Counted from the first letter of the stretch, positions 43,064 through 50,333 are shown. The stretch: 60,088 bases of DNA from CAYYED01 sp964470785 (GCA_964470785.1 CAYYED010000045.1:1-60088), one strand, 5' to 3'. Numbers and translations are program-made. The notes: a model not told the origin generated them from the sequence alone.

Positions 43064-43839
43064 GCAACAACAAACAAAACACGGATATAAAGAAAAAAAT
43101 ACTGGAAAAGATACAAAGCGGGCAAGTAAAAATGCGGCCTAAATGGCAGTTTGTGTTAAAGGCCGCTTTGTTAATAATAGGAATAATTTTTATTGTTCTG
43201 GTTTTATTATATTTAACAAGCTTTACTTTTTTCATCCTTCGGCAAACGGGCATCTGGTTTTTGCCGGCATTTGGATTAAAGGGATTAGGTTCTTTGTTTG
43301 TATCCCTTCCATGGTTCCTTGTTTTATCCGGCTTAATGTTTATCCTTCTCCTTGAGGCCGCTGCCAGACGCTACGCTTTTGCTTACCGCCGGCCGCTGCT
43401 TTTTTCTGTAATCGTCCTTATTCTTCTAGTATTGATTACTAGTTTTGCCATTTCAAAAATCGGTTTCCACCAAAAACTTTTTATGCAAGCCCGGGAAAAC
43501 CATCTGCCTATTGCCGGCCGCTTGTATCGAGGATTTGGTATGGAAAAATTTCAAGACATCCATTCCGGAACTATTATTGAATTACATAAAAATGGATTTA
43601 TTATGGAAGACCGCAACAAAGAAATGCTTGTTATAAACATCACCTCAGAAACCCGCTTTCCTTTGGGAATACAGCTTGAGCCCGAGGACAGCGTGCTGGT
43701 TTTGGGCAAACGCAATAATGGAGAAATCACTGCCGAAGGTATACGGCCCATTCGCAGAGAACTGCCCCTTTCTCCCCGCAAAAACCACAAAAACGGCCCG
43801 CGTCCTATTCTTTTTGAACCTAATTTTATAGAAGAATAA
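43060..43839 (+). CDS. Multispanning predicted anti-sigma with DUF5666-like domain
   Basis: 259 residues. The N-terminal 30 residues are cytosolic and charged (DIKKKILEKIQSGQVKMRPK), a place where an anti-sigma contact could sit. Three membrane helices follow (about 31-55, 72-93, 105-127). The C-terminal part (about 160-225, HSGTIIELHKNGFIMEDRNK, then LEPEDSVLVLGKRN) looks like the small barrel in the exporter-operon protein at 37686. The 4-bp overlap with the sigma gene and the topology suggest a regulator of that sigma factor; this is inference. Confidence 0.65.
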   Translation: MSNNKQNTDIKKKILEKIQSGQVKMRPKWQFVLKAALLIIGIIFIVLVLLYLTSFTFFILRQTGIWFLPAFGLKGLGSLFVSLPWFLVLSGLMFILLLEAAARRYAFAYRRPLLFSVIVLILLVLITSFAISKIGFHQKLFMQARENHLPIAGRLYRGFGMEKFQDIHSGTIIELHKNGFIMEDRNKEMLVINITSETRFPLGIQLEPEDSVLVLGKRNNGEITAEGIRPIRRELPLSPRKNHKNGPRPILFEPNFIEE

Positions 43840-43855
43840 TCTTGCCTATCCTTAA

Positions 43856-43888
43856 TGAAACAAAGTTTATTATTAGATGTAGTAATAA
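43856..43888 (+). promoter_or_regulatory. Predicted ECF promoter of the gene at 43955
   Basis: TGAAACAAA (43856-43864), 13 bp, TGTAGTAATAA (43878-43888). The two boxes are identical to those at 42419-42451, while the 13-bp spacer is different. That argues for selection on the boxes. Confidence 0.7.
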
Positions 43889-43954
43889 ATGAAGGCAAAG
43901 GTCGGCAAGGATTAAAATTTTAATCATCAATAATTATTAATTGAATTGGTATTT

Positions 43955-44407
43955 ATGAATAAATTATTCGGTTATCTTGTTTTGTCGGTTGTAGCGATAA
44001 TGCTTATTACTACCGGCACGGCTTATGCTCGCGGCTGGTTCTGGACCAATGAATCTCCTGAAGATATTACCGCCCGGCACCAAGCAATGTTTAAACATAA
44101 AGCAGAATTGTTCGGCATTAGTGCGGAAGAAATGAAAGATGCTTGGTCAGAGGGAAAAAGAATGTTTCAAATCGCCGAAGAATACGGCTTGAATAAAGAA
44201 GAAATTATGGAAAAAATGGCAGAGGATAGAAGAGTCAATTTGCAAGAGCGGCTAAGGGTTTTGGTGGAAAATGACATTATTAGCCAAGAACAGGCAAACC
44301 AGAGAATGGAAGTAATGCAGAACAAGAGCTTTGGTGGCATAAAAACGCACAGGGGATTTAATAAGCCGTTTAGAGGAGATTGCCCGCATCCATCAGGATC
44401 CCTTTAA
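43955..44407 (+). CDS. Small exported protein, envelope-stress regulon member
   Basis: About 150 residues from MNKLFGYLVL. The signal peptide ends near AYA (about residue 24). The mature part is helical and charged: SPEDITARHQAMFKHKAELF and GISAEEMKDAWSEGKRMFQI, then GLNKEEIMEKMAEDRRVNLQ and ISQEQANQRMEVM. The pattern resembles exported DUF2680-like or Spy-like proteins; no firm family is claimed. It has its own copy of the regulon promoter and ends at a strong terminator, so it can be expressed apart from the sigma gene. Confidence 0.65.
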   Translation: MNKLFGYLVLSVVAIMLITTGTAYARGWFWTNESPEDITARHQAMFKHKAELFGISAEEMKDAWSEGKRMFQIAEEYGLNKEEIMEKMAEDRRVNLQERLRVLVENDIISQEQANQRMEVMQNKSFGGIKTHRGFNKPFRGDCPHPSGSL

Positions 44408-44443
44408 TTCCCTGATCTCTTTAATTGTTAATTCCATATAATT

Positions 44444-44485
44444 GAAACAACAAAACCCCTTCACCGGGGTTTTGTTGTTTTTGTT
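44444..44485 (+). terminator. Strong intrinsic terminator
   Basis: AACAACAAAACCCC-TTCA-CGGGGTTTTGTTGTT then TTTGTTTT. It ends the sigma-factor operon region. Confidence 0.9.
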
Positions 44486-44502
44486 TTGGTAACAGTTATC
44501 TC

Positions 44503-44674
44503 AACTCAACCCGTCCCCCTCCTTTCCCCCTCCTTCCTCTTCCCTCAGAGAAGGGAGAGGATTAAGGCGGGGAAAGGATGTAAAACATAAAAAATATTCA
44601 AAATCGTGCCAAATCAAAAAAACGGGCTGAAAACCCGCACCAGTACTGGCTTCGGAACTTCGGAAGTTCCGAAA
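44503..44674 (+). repeat. Composite repeat R2, copy b
   Basis: Near-identical to 37448-37619, including CATAAAAAATATTCAAAATC and the palindrome GGAACTTCGGAAGTTCC (44654-44670). It lies upstream of the UbiA-like gene. Confidence 0.85.
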
Positions 44675-44693
44675 CAAAAGGCCCGGCCCCTTC

Positions 44694-44770
44694 GGCCCAT
44701 CCCCCTCCTTCCTCCCCTCCTTTTCGCGCTTGCGCAAAAGGAGGGGGGAGATTTTAGGTGGGGAAAAGAG
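44694..44770. repeat. GGAGGGG palindromic repeat
   Basis: CCCCTCCTTTTCGCGC faces GCGCAAAAGGAGGGG, then a GAGGGACTGTCCCCCTC palindrome (about 44770-44787). Same family as the other blocks. Confidence 0.65.
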
Positions 44771-44841
44771 AGGGACTGTCCCCCTCTTAAATAATAGTAA
44801 GAATTTTTCACAATCTTTTTTGAATTGTTTTTTTGATCTTT

Positions 44842-44898
44842 ACTAATCTTTCGGATTAGTTTATTTTATATATAGTATATAGTCGGTAGACCTACCGA
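44842..44898 (+). promoter_or_regulatory. Leader of the UbiA-like gene with two small hairpins
   Basis: ACTAATC-TTTCG-GATTAGT (about 44843-44861) and TCGGTAG-AC-CTACCGA (about 44884-44899) flank an AT-rich stretch (tatatatagtatatag) that could hold a -10 box. A GGAGG site follows six bases before the ATG. Confidence 0.4.
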
Positions 44899-44924
44899 AA
44901 ACCAAATCGTGAAGGAGGTGTAAA

Positions 44925-45683
44925 ATGAAAGGATATATTAAGGCATTGCGCTTGCCGATTGTGGTTATGGCTGGTTTATTGGTTATAACCGCATTCCGCG
45001 TAAGCGCGTGGAGTACGAACGCATATCTCATAGCTCTTTTTATTGTTATCGTTTCTTCGGCGATAATGGCTCACAACGACTGGAGAGACAAGGAACATGA
45101 TGCAAAAAAAGGCAAAACCTTCGCCCTAAATAACAGCAAGCCATTTAAAGCAATGGTTATGCTTCTCTGGTTTGCGAGTCTGGTTAGTGCAATTGGCCTC
45201 TGGATTCTTAATCCATGGTACGGAATATTGTCGGGACTGGTTATTGTATCGGGGTTGATTTACTCGGAAACAAGACGAATTCCACTCTTGCCAGTATTGC
45301 TTGTTGCCCTGACTTCTGCCAGCCCAGCCCTCTATGCGAATCCAAAAAATGATAAGGTGCTGGCAATATTCCTTGTCTCGGCCCTGTTGGTTTTCGGGCG
45401 AGAGATTCTCAAGGATTTGGATGACTGTTCGCATGATATTGGCTACAAGTGGACGCTACCGATCGCTCTCGGAAAACGCGTTGCCAAGTTTTTGGCTGGT
45501 TTAATCGTGCTGGTTTTGCCTCTTGTGGCGACTTGGGTTTCAATAAAAACATTAGCGGGAACACCATTTCTCCTAATATCGGCGTTGTGTTTAATTCTCA
45601 ACAAGAACCATCACTCGGCCAAGACCTTGCTTGATATCGGCATGGCCACAATCATTGTGGTGCTACTCGTCAGCGGACCGTAG
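44925..45683 (+). CDS. UbiA-superfamily prenyltransferase
   Basis: 252 residues, about eight membrane helices. The two Asp-rich motifs of the superfamily are visible: NDWRDKEHD (about 51-59) and DLDDCSHDIGYKWTLPIALG (about 163). The enzyme would transfer a prenyl chain from a diphosphate to an acceptor in the membrane; the acceptor cannot be told. It has a strong GGAGG site, its own leader, no operon partners, and composite repeats R2 and R1 on its two sides. All this suggests acquisition as a unit. Confidence 0.8.
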   Translation: MKGYIKALRLPIVVMAGLLVITAFRVSAWSTNAYLIALFIVIVSSAIMAHNDWRDKEHDAKKGKTFALNNSKPFKAMVMLLWFASLVSAIGLWILNPWYGILSGLVIVSGLIYSETRRIPLLPVLLVALTSASPALYANPKNDKVLAIFLVSALLVFGREILKDLDDCSHDIGYKWTLPIALGKRVAKFLAGLIVLVLPLVATWVSIKTLAGTPFLLISALCLILNKNHHSAKTLLDIGMATIIVVLLVSGP

Positions 45684-45746
45684 GGGACAATTGTTTATTT
45701 CAAATAATCATCCCCTTCTTTTTTTAAATTTCAAAAGAATTTTCCT

Positions 45747-45906
45747 GCGGAGGTCGGGCCTCCGCACTCTCTCTTTCTCTACGCTCTTACGGGAATCTGC
45801 GGGAGTTCTGCGGGAGTTAGACTCTCGTCTTCGGGAGTTAGACTCCCGCAAAGCCACGCCAGTACTGGCTTCGGAACTTCGGAAGTTCCGAAACAAAAGG
45901 CCCGGG
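45747..45906 (+). repeat. Composite repeat R1, copy b
   Basis: Matches 37256-37446 with one fewer GCGGGAGTTCT unit and two instead of three GGGAGTTAGACTCCCG units. Palindrome GGAACTTCGGAAGTTCC at 45873-45889. The gap 45684-46020 holds this element and no gene. Confidence 0.85.
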
Positions 45907-46020
45907 CCCCCACCCGCGGCACAACATCCCTGTGAGTTTTAGAGGTTCACGGTATTTTTTAAATATATCGTTGACAACAGATAAATTCTTGTTAAGACAA
46001 AAGCATTAATACATAAAAAT

Positions 46021-46248
46021 ATGAAACGCATTATTCAGTTTAAAATTTATAAAGGAGAAAAATACTTTGTTGATGAAAGCAGTGATCTTCCTATTGTTAA
46101 TCAGGAAAAAACCATTGATGAAACCGTGCAAAATATAAGGGAGGCATTGGCTTTGTGTTTAGAGGGCGAGGATTTGTCAAAACTGGACATAGAAAGCAAT
46201 TCTCTTGTCTTAGTAAATTTTGAATTAGAACCGCTTCTTTGTGCCTAA
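46021..46248 (+). CDS. hicB: HicB-type antitoxin
   Basis: 75 residues. IQFKIYKGEKYFVDESSDLP and TIDETVQNIREALALCLEGE follow the HicB partial RNase-H-like fold (strand, strand, then the T-x-x-E-A-x-x-N-x-x-E-A-x-x-x-x-x-E pattern). No extra DNA-binding domain is present. It precedes and overlaps the broken hicA by 8 bp, an antitoxin-first order. A TTGACA at 45971 may be part of its promoter, but no clear -10 follows. Confidence 0.82.
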   Translation: MKRIIQFKIYKGEKYFVDESSDLPIVNQEKTIDETVQNIREALALCLEGEDLSKLDIESNSLVLVNFELEPLLCA

Positions 46249-46472
46249 ATTAAAGAAATTATCCGGACAGGATGTAATAAAAATTTTGAGTAATTTTGGA
46301 TTCGCGACAGTGTTCCAAAAAGAAAGCCATAATCTTGCCTAATAATATTAGCCAAACCTTAATTATTCCTGACCATAAAAAATTAGATGCAGAAACATTA
46401 AAAGCGATTTACCGTCAAGTATCGCGCTATGTTCCGGAAAACGAACTTTATTCTTATTTTCATACGCCCTAA
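46241..46472 (+). pseudogene. hicA: Frameshifted HicA-type mRNA interferase
   Basis: Starting at GTG 46241 the frame reads PKLKKLSGQDVIKILSNFGF, then QKESHNL, with the catalytic His, and stops at TAA after LA. The next frame continues with ISQTLIIPDHKKLDAETLKA, then IYRQVSRYVPENELYSYF, to TAA at 46472. Together these are a full HicA (small double-stranded-RNA-binding-like toxin) split by a +1 shift near 46335-46345. The toxin is probably dead, leaving an orphan antitoxin, unless the shift is programmed or a sequencing error. Confidence 0.78.
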
Positions 46473-46651
46473 AACCCTCCCTATAGAAATTTTCTACAAA
46501 AACTCCTCTCTACAAAAAACTGATTTCCACAAATTCATAAAATTTACTGCATTATAAAACCATGGTTGAACAATGCAATAAATTTTTTTTGAAAATTATT
46601 TTTGTGAATTTTTCTTTTTGTGAACTTTTTTACAAACTTCGGAAATTTACA

Positions 46652-46676
46652 ACTTGCGGACTTCAAAAGTCCGCAA
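46652..46676. repeat. Hairpin ACTTGCGGACTT / AAGTCCGCAAG
   Basis: An 11-bp stem with a 3-nt loop, preceded by acttcggaaatt, a decayed relative of the GGAACTTC family. It lies before the promoter of the gene at 46762. The gap 46473-46761 holds no gene. Confidence 0.6.
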
Positions 46677-46694
46677 GATACGCCCCTCCCGTTC

Positions 46695-46723
46695 TTTACA
46701 AAAAAGAAAAAGTGTGTTATATT
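46695..46723 (+). promoter_or_regulatory. Sigma-70 promoter of the gene at 46762
   Basis: TTTACA (46695-46700), 17-bp spacer, TATATT (46718-46723). The transcript would start about 30 nt before the GTG start. Confidence 0.65.
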
Positions 46724-46761
46724 GTAAAATAGTACAATCCAAATAAGGGAGGTGAGTTTAT

Positions 46762-47265
46762 GTGAAACCAAAAGAAGGCAAGGCAGGAATTGTGGCATTT
46801 GCGTTCGGAGTACCGCGAACCCTAAAGTCCAATCAGATTATTGCAGAAATCGCTATTGATCGAGCGCATACACTTGAGGCACCGGTATTCACCCAACTTG
46901 ACGTTCCTATTCATAACGAAAATAAAGTGGTATACGCCAGCGAAGAGCCGGACAATCCGCCACCAACGTTGCGTATCGCCCGAGAAGCAGTGTGCTGGGC
47001 GCAGGAAAACCAATTCACCGAGCTGTGGATTGCCGCTGCCCAGCCTCATCTAATCCGTTGCAAACGGGACCTTCGGAAAGCAGCCGAAGAATCCGTCTGG
47101 CCGATTGACATCTTCACTTGCGCAAAAATCCTTGACTACGCAGACCACGACTGGTTCTGCCCAAAATCGGAACAGAGATACACCCGGTCGCGAAAGAATT
47201 GGCGGCTGCGGGAGTTCATTCTAATACATATCCCATTCTGGCTCTACAAAATCGTTGCAAAATAG
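46762..47265 (+). CDS. Protein of unknown function, possibly DUF218-like
   Basis: 167 residues, start GTG fixed by GGAGG eight bases upstream (an ATG at 46760 is followed at once by TGA). GIVAFAFGVPRTLKSNQIIA, then RAHTLEAPVF, and later TLRIAREAVCWAQENQFTEL with WIAAAQPHLIRCKRDLRKAA are spaced like the strands and helices of DUF218/YdcF-type proteins. The match is weak and should be tested. The base composition looks more GC-rich than that of the P-type ATPase gene downstream. It has its own promoter and terminator and sits between palindromes. Confidence 0.65.
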   Translation: MKPKEGKAGIVAFAFGVPRTLKSNQIIAEIAIDRAHTLEAPVFTQLDVPIHNENKVVYASEEPDNPPPTLRIAREAVCWAQENQFTELWIAAAQPHLIRCKRDLRKAAEESVWPIDIFTCAKILDYADHDWFCPKSEQRYTRSRKNWRLREFILIHIPFWLYKIVAK

Positions 47266-47270
47266 ACAAC

Positions 47271-47312
47271 CACCCCCCCCATAAAAATCTCACCTGTGGG
47301 GGGGTTTTTCTT
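47271..47312 (+). terminator. Terminator after the gene at 46762
   Basis: ACCACCCCCCCC faces GTGGGGGGG, then TTTTTCTTTTTTTT. Confidence 0.85.
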
Positions 47313-47330
47313 TTTTTTAATATGGACTAT

Positions 47331-47352
47331 AAATTTGACGGTCGTCAAATTT
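47331..47352. repeat. 22-bp near-palindrome AAATTTGACGG / TCGTCAAATTT
   Basis: All pairs match except the centre (G/T). Member of the GACGRYCGTC family. A decayed GGCGACTTTGGAAGTCCCC follows. Confidence 0.7.
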
Positions 47353-47390
47353 GTCATATCAATTTGGCGACTTTGGAAGTCCCCAAACAT

Positions 47391-47466
47391 TAAAGGAATT
47401 AAAGGAGATTAAAGGAAGTTAAAGGAAGTTAAAGGAGGTTAAAGGAGATTAAAGGAAGTTAAGGTA
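47391..47466. repeat. Tandem TTAAAGGA(G/A) repeat, 9-11 bp units
   Basis: About eight units of ttaaaggaag, ttaaaggagg and ttaaaggagat in a row. Many contain Shine-Dalgarno-like AAAGGAGG, but no start codon follows nearby. Confidence 0.8.
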
Positions 47467-47538
47467 AGCGTGTGCAAGCCCAGGTCTTTGCATATTTGCA
47501 TATTCGGTTGTTTCCGGAGCTGTATTTTTTTAAAATTT

Positions 47539-47568
47539 TTGGAAAAAATTGGGAAATTGGTTTATAAT
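47539..47568 (+). promoter_or_regulatory. Promoter of the P-type ATPase, probably leaderless
   Basis: TTGGAA (47539-47544), 18-bp spacer, TATAAT (47563-47568). The ATG at 47577 lies 8 nt past the -10 box, about where transcription should start. Confidence 0.55.
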
Positions 47569-47576
47569 AATTGAAT

Positions 47577-50330
47577 ATGGAAAACGAACAAAAAAATAAA
47601 GAGCAAATATTTTTTCATTCGATTCCTATAGAGAAAGTATTTAAAATTCTGGGAAGCGATTCTGACGGGCTAACGCGGGAGCAAGCGGCTCAAAAACGCG
47701 AAGAGGTCGGACTTAACGAACTGCCGGAAAAAAAAGCGCTTCATCCCGTTTTTTTGTTTCTAAAACAATTTCATTCTACTCTAATATATATCCTTATTGC
47801 GGCGGCTATTATTTGTTTTTTTGTTCCCGGACATAAGGTTGACACTTTTGTTATTTTGGCAGTTGTCCTTGTTAATGCCGGCATGGGATTTATTCAGGAA
47901 CATAAAGCAGAAAAAGCCATTGACGCGTTGCAGAAAATAGTTGTTCCTTATGCCAAGATTTTGCGGGAAAATGAACTTTTGGAAATTCCGGCTAAAGAAT
48001 TGGTGCCCGGCGACATTATTTTAATAGAAGAAGGCGACAAAATTCCGGCTGACGCCCGTTTAATTGAAATTAAGAACTTTCGCACAGTTGAGGCAAGTTT
48101 AACAGGAGAATCGTTGCCAAAGAGCAAGGACTTAAAAGAGCTTCCCAAAGAAACTCCTGTGGCAGACAAAAAAAACATGATTTGGATGGGAACATTCTCT
48201 GCCGGCGGTTCGGCAAAAGCAATAGTCACTGCTATTGGCAAAGAGACCGCTATCGGCCAAGTGGCGCAAAGCATTAAAGAGATTAAAAAGGTTAAGGGGC
48301 ACTTTGAAATAAAAAGTGATATTTTAGCCAAGCAAATGGGCATTATTGCCTGCGCCGTTGCCTTGACAACATTCTTGGTGGGTTATTTTATAAGGCAATT
48401 TGAATTTTTTGAGGTTTTTCTTTTTACTATTGCTTCTTTGGTTTCCAGTATTCCCGAGGGCCTGCCTGCCGTTTTAGTAGTGGTTTTGGCAATAAGCGCC
48501 AGAAGAATGGCAAAAAAAAATGCCATCATCAGAACCTTGCCGGCCACGGAAACAATCGGAGTGGTTACGGCTATTGCTACCGATAAGACCGGCACGCTCA
48601 CCCAGAACACAATGAATGTGGAAAAAATAGCGTTTTTAGAAGAAGAAATAACGGTAACCGGCGAGGGGTGGAAACCGGAAGGATCTTTCCTTCAAAACAA
48701 CGAAACGATTTTTCCTTTGGAAAACCCTCGGTTAGCAAAACTTCTCCATATTGCCGGGATCTGCAATAACGCCAATTTGGTAAAAGAAGAAGGAGAAAAA
48801 TATAAGATTGTTGGAGATCCGACCGAAGGAGCCATGGTGGTGCTCGCTCAAAAAGCAGGATTAAAAAAATCCGCGCTTTTAGGGCAAGAAATAAAAAAAG
48901 ACGATATTCCTTTTAGCCCTGCCTTGAAGTACCGGGCATCTTTAGCAATATTAACCGAAGACGAAAAACATAAAAAAGAAATCTATGTTACCGGCGCGCC
49001 GGAAGCAGTAATTGAAAGATGCAAATATGTTTTAGATAAATCCGGAGAAAAATCATTAGGTCCGGAAGAGAAAAAATACTTTTTAGACAAAATCAGGGAC
49101 TTGGCTAAAAAATCTATGCGCATTATCGGCATTGCTTATAAGCCGACCGGTGAAGAAATAAGCTCGTTAAACGATGATTTAATCAATGAGTTAATCCTGG
49201 TAGGTATCATCGCCATGATAGACCCTCCCCGGCCGGGAGTAAAAGAAGCGATTGCCAAGGCCAAGAGAGCGGGCATTCGGGTAATTATAAAAACCGGGGA
49301 CCACAAAGAAACTGCTTTGGCAATTGCTAAAGATATTGGCATGCTCCCTGTTGATGCTGAAAAAAAACAGGAAGAGCCCCTTGCCCTGACAGAAAACGAT
49401 TTGAAAAAACTCTCTGAACAAGAATTTGAAAAAGCAGTAGAAAAAATCTCTGTTTTCGCCCGCCTCACCCCCAACATGAAGCTACGATTGGTAGAAACGC
49501 TTCAAAAACAAGGCCATATTGTGGCTATGACCGGTGACGGGGTTAATGATGCGCCGGCCCTAAAAAAAGCAGATGTAGGCATTGCTATGGGAATTATTGG
49601 CACCGATGTCTCCCGAGAGGCGAGCTCAATTGTTTTAGCTGATGATAATTTTGCTTCTATTATTAATGCCATAGAAGAAGGAAGAACCGTGTTTACCAAT
49701 ACCCGCCAAGCAAGCTCCTTTTTAATAACTACTAATTTTGCCGAAGATGCTACTATTATCGTTTCTTTAATATTAGGACTTCCTCTCCCTCTTTTACCAA
49801 CCCAAATCCTTTGGCTTAATATGGTCACTGACACTCCTAATGCCACTGCCCTATCTTTTGAACCGCCAATAAAAGATATTCTTTCCTATCCTCCAAGAAG
49901 CAAAAAAGAAAACTTGCTTAATAAAGAAATTCTCCCTTTTATGATAATTATGACTGTGGTTATGGCAGCTCTTGTTATTGTTATTTTTAAAAATTATCTT
50001 CTTTTCGGAGAAGATAAAGCAAGAACAGCGGCTTTCGCCGTAATGGCTTTTACTCAATTATTTAATGTTCTTAATATGCGCGCTTTGCGCAAGTCGGTCT
50101 TCCAAATCGGATTTTTTAAAAATAAAATTTTGATTGGCGCTTTTTGCGCATCCGTTCTTCTTACCCTGATGGCACTTTATATTCCTCGGTTTCAAAACAT
50201 CTTCCGGTTTAATGAATTAAGGGTTTCCACTCTTTTAATCATTATTTTCTTTTCTTCGTTCGTTCTTTGGCTGGGGGAGTTGTATAAATACTTAAAATAT
50301 ACCCTGCCTCAACGCCAGAAAATCCAATAA
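47577..50330 (+). CDS. P-type cation ATPase (P2A/P2C-like)
   Basis: 917 residues. N-terminal cation-ATPase domain, A-domain motif TGES (about 176), phosphorylation site ATDKTGTLTQ (Asp about 334), hinge TGDGVNDAPALKKADVGIAM (about 651), and the M4 motif VSSIPEGLPAV of the Ca2+/Na+,K+-type pumps. About ten membrane helices, including the C-terminal six. It likely exports Ca2+ or another cation; the ion cannot be read with certainty. Start taken as ATG 47577; a TTG two codons upstream would remove any leader. Confidence 0.93.
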   Translation: MENEQKNKEQIFFHSIPIEKVFKILGSDSDGLTREQAAQKREEVGLNELPEKKALHPVFLFLKQFHSTLIYILIAAAIICFFVPGHKVDTFVILAVVLVNAGMGFIQEHKAEKAIDALQKIVVPYAKILRENELLEIPAKELVPGDIILIEEGDKIPADARLIEIKNFRTVEASLTGESLPKSKDLKELPKETPVADKKNMIWMGTFSAGGSAKAIVTAIGKETAIGQVAQSIKEIKKVKGHFEIKSDILAKQMGIIACAVALTTFLVGYFIRQFEFFEVFLFTIASLVSSIPEGLPAVLVVVLAISARRMAKKNAIIRTLPATETIGVVTAIATDKTGTLTQNTMNVEKIAFLEEEITVTGEGWKPEGSFLQNNETIFPLENPRLAKLLHIAGICNNANLVKEEGEKYKIVGDPTEGAMVVLAQKAGLKKSALLGQEIKKDDIPFSPALKYRASLAILTEDEKHKKEIYVTGAPEAVIERCKYVLDKSGEKSLGPEEKKYFLDKIRDLAKKSMRIIGIAYKPTGEEISSLNDDLINELILVGIIAMIDPPRPGVKEAIAKAKRAGIRVIIKTGDHKETALAIAKDIGMLPVDAEKKQEEPLALTENDLKKLSEQEFEKAVEKISVFARLTPNMKLRLVETLQKQGHIVAMTGDGVNDAPALKKADVGIAMGIIGTDVSREASSIVLADDNFASIINAIEEGRTVFTNTRQASSFLITTNFAEDATIIVSLILGLPLPLLPTQILWLNMVTDTPNATALSFEPPIKDILSYPPRSKKENLLNKEILPFMIIMTVVMAALVIVIFKNYLLFGEDKARTAAFAVMAFTQLFNVLNMRALRKSVFQIGFFKNKILIGAFCASVLLTLMALYIPRFQNIFRFNELRVSTLLIIIFFSSFVLWLGELYKYLKYTLPQRQKIQ

Positions 50331-50333
50331 AAA

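Noticed and set aside
44501..44811. Open frames of 62-78 residues around the R2 repeat
   Set aside because: Peptides derive from repeat DNA (NFRSSEASTG and similar) and recur at 37378-37547 and 45708-45896 for the same reason.
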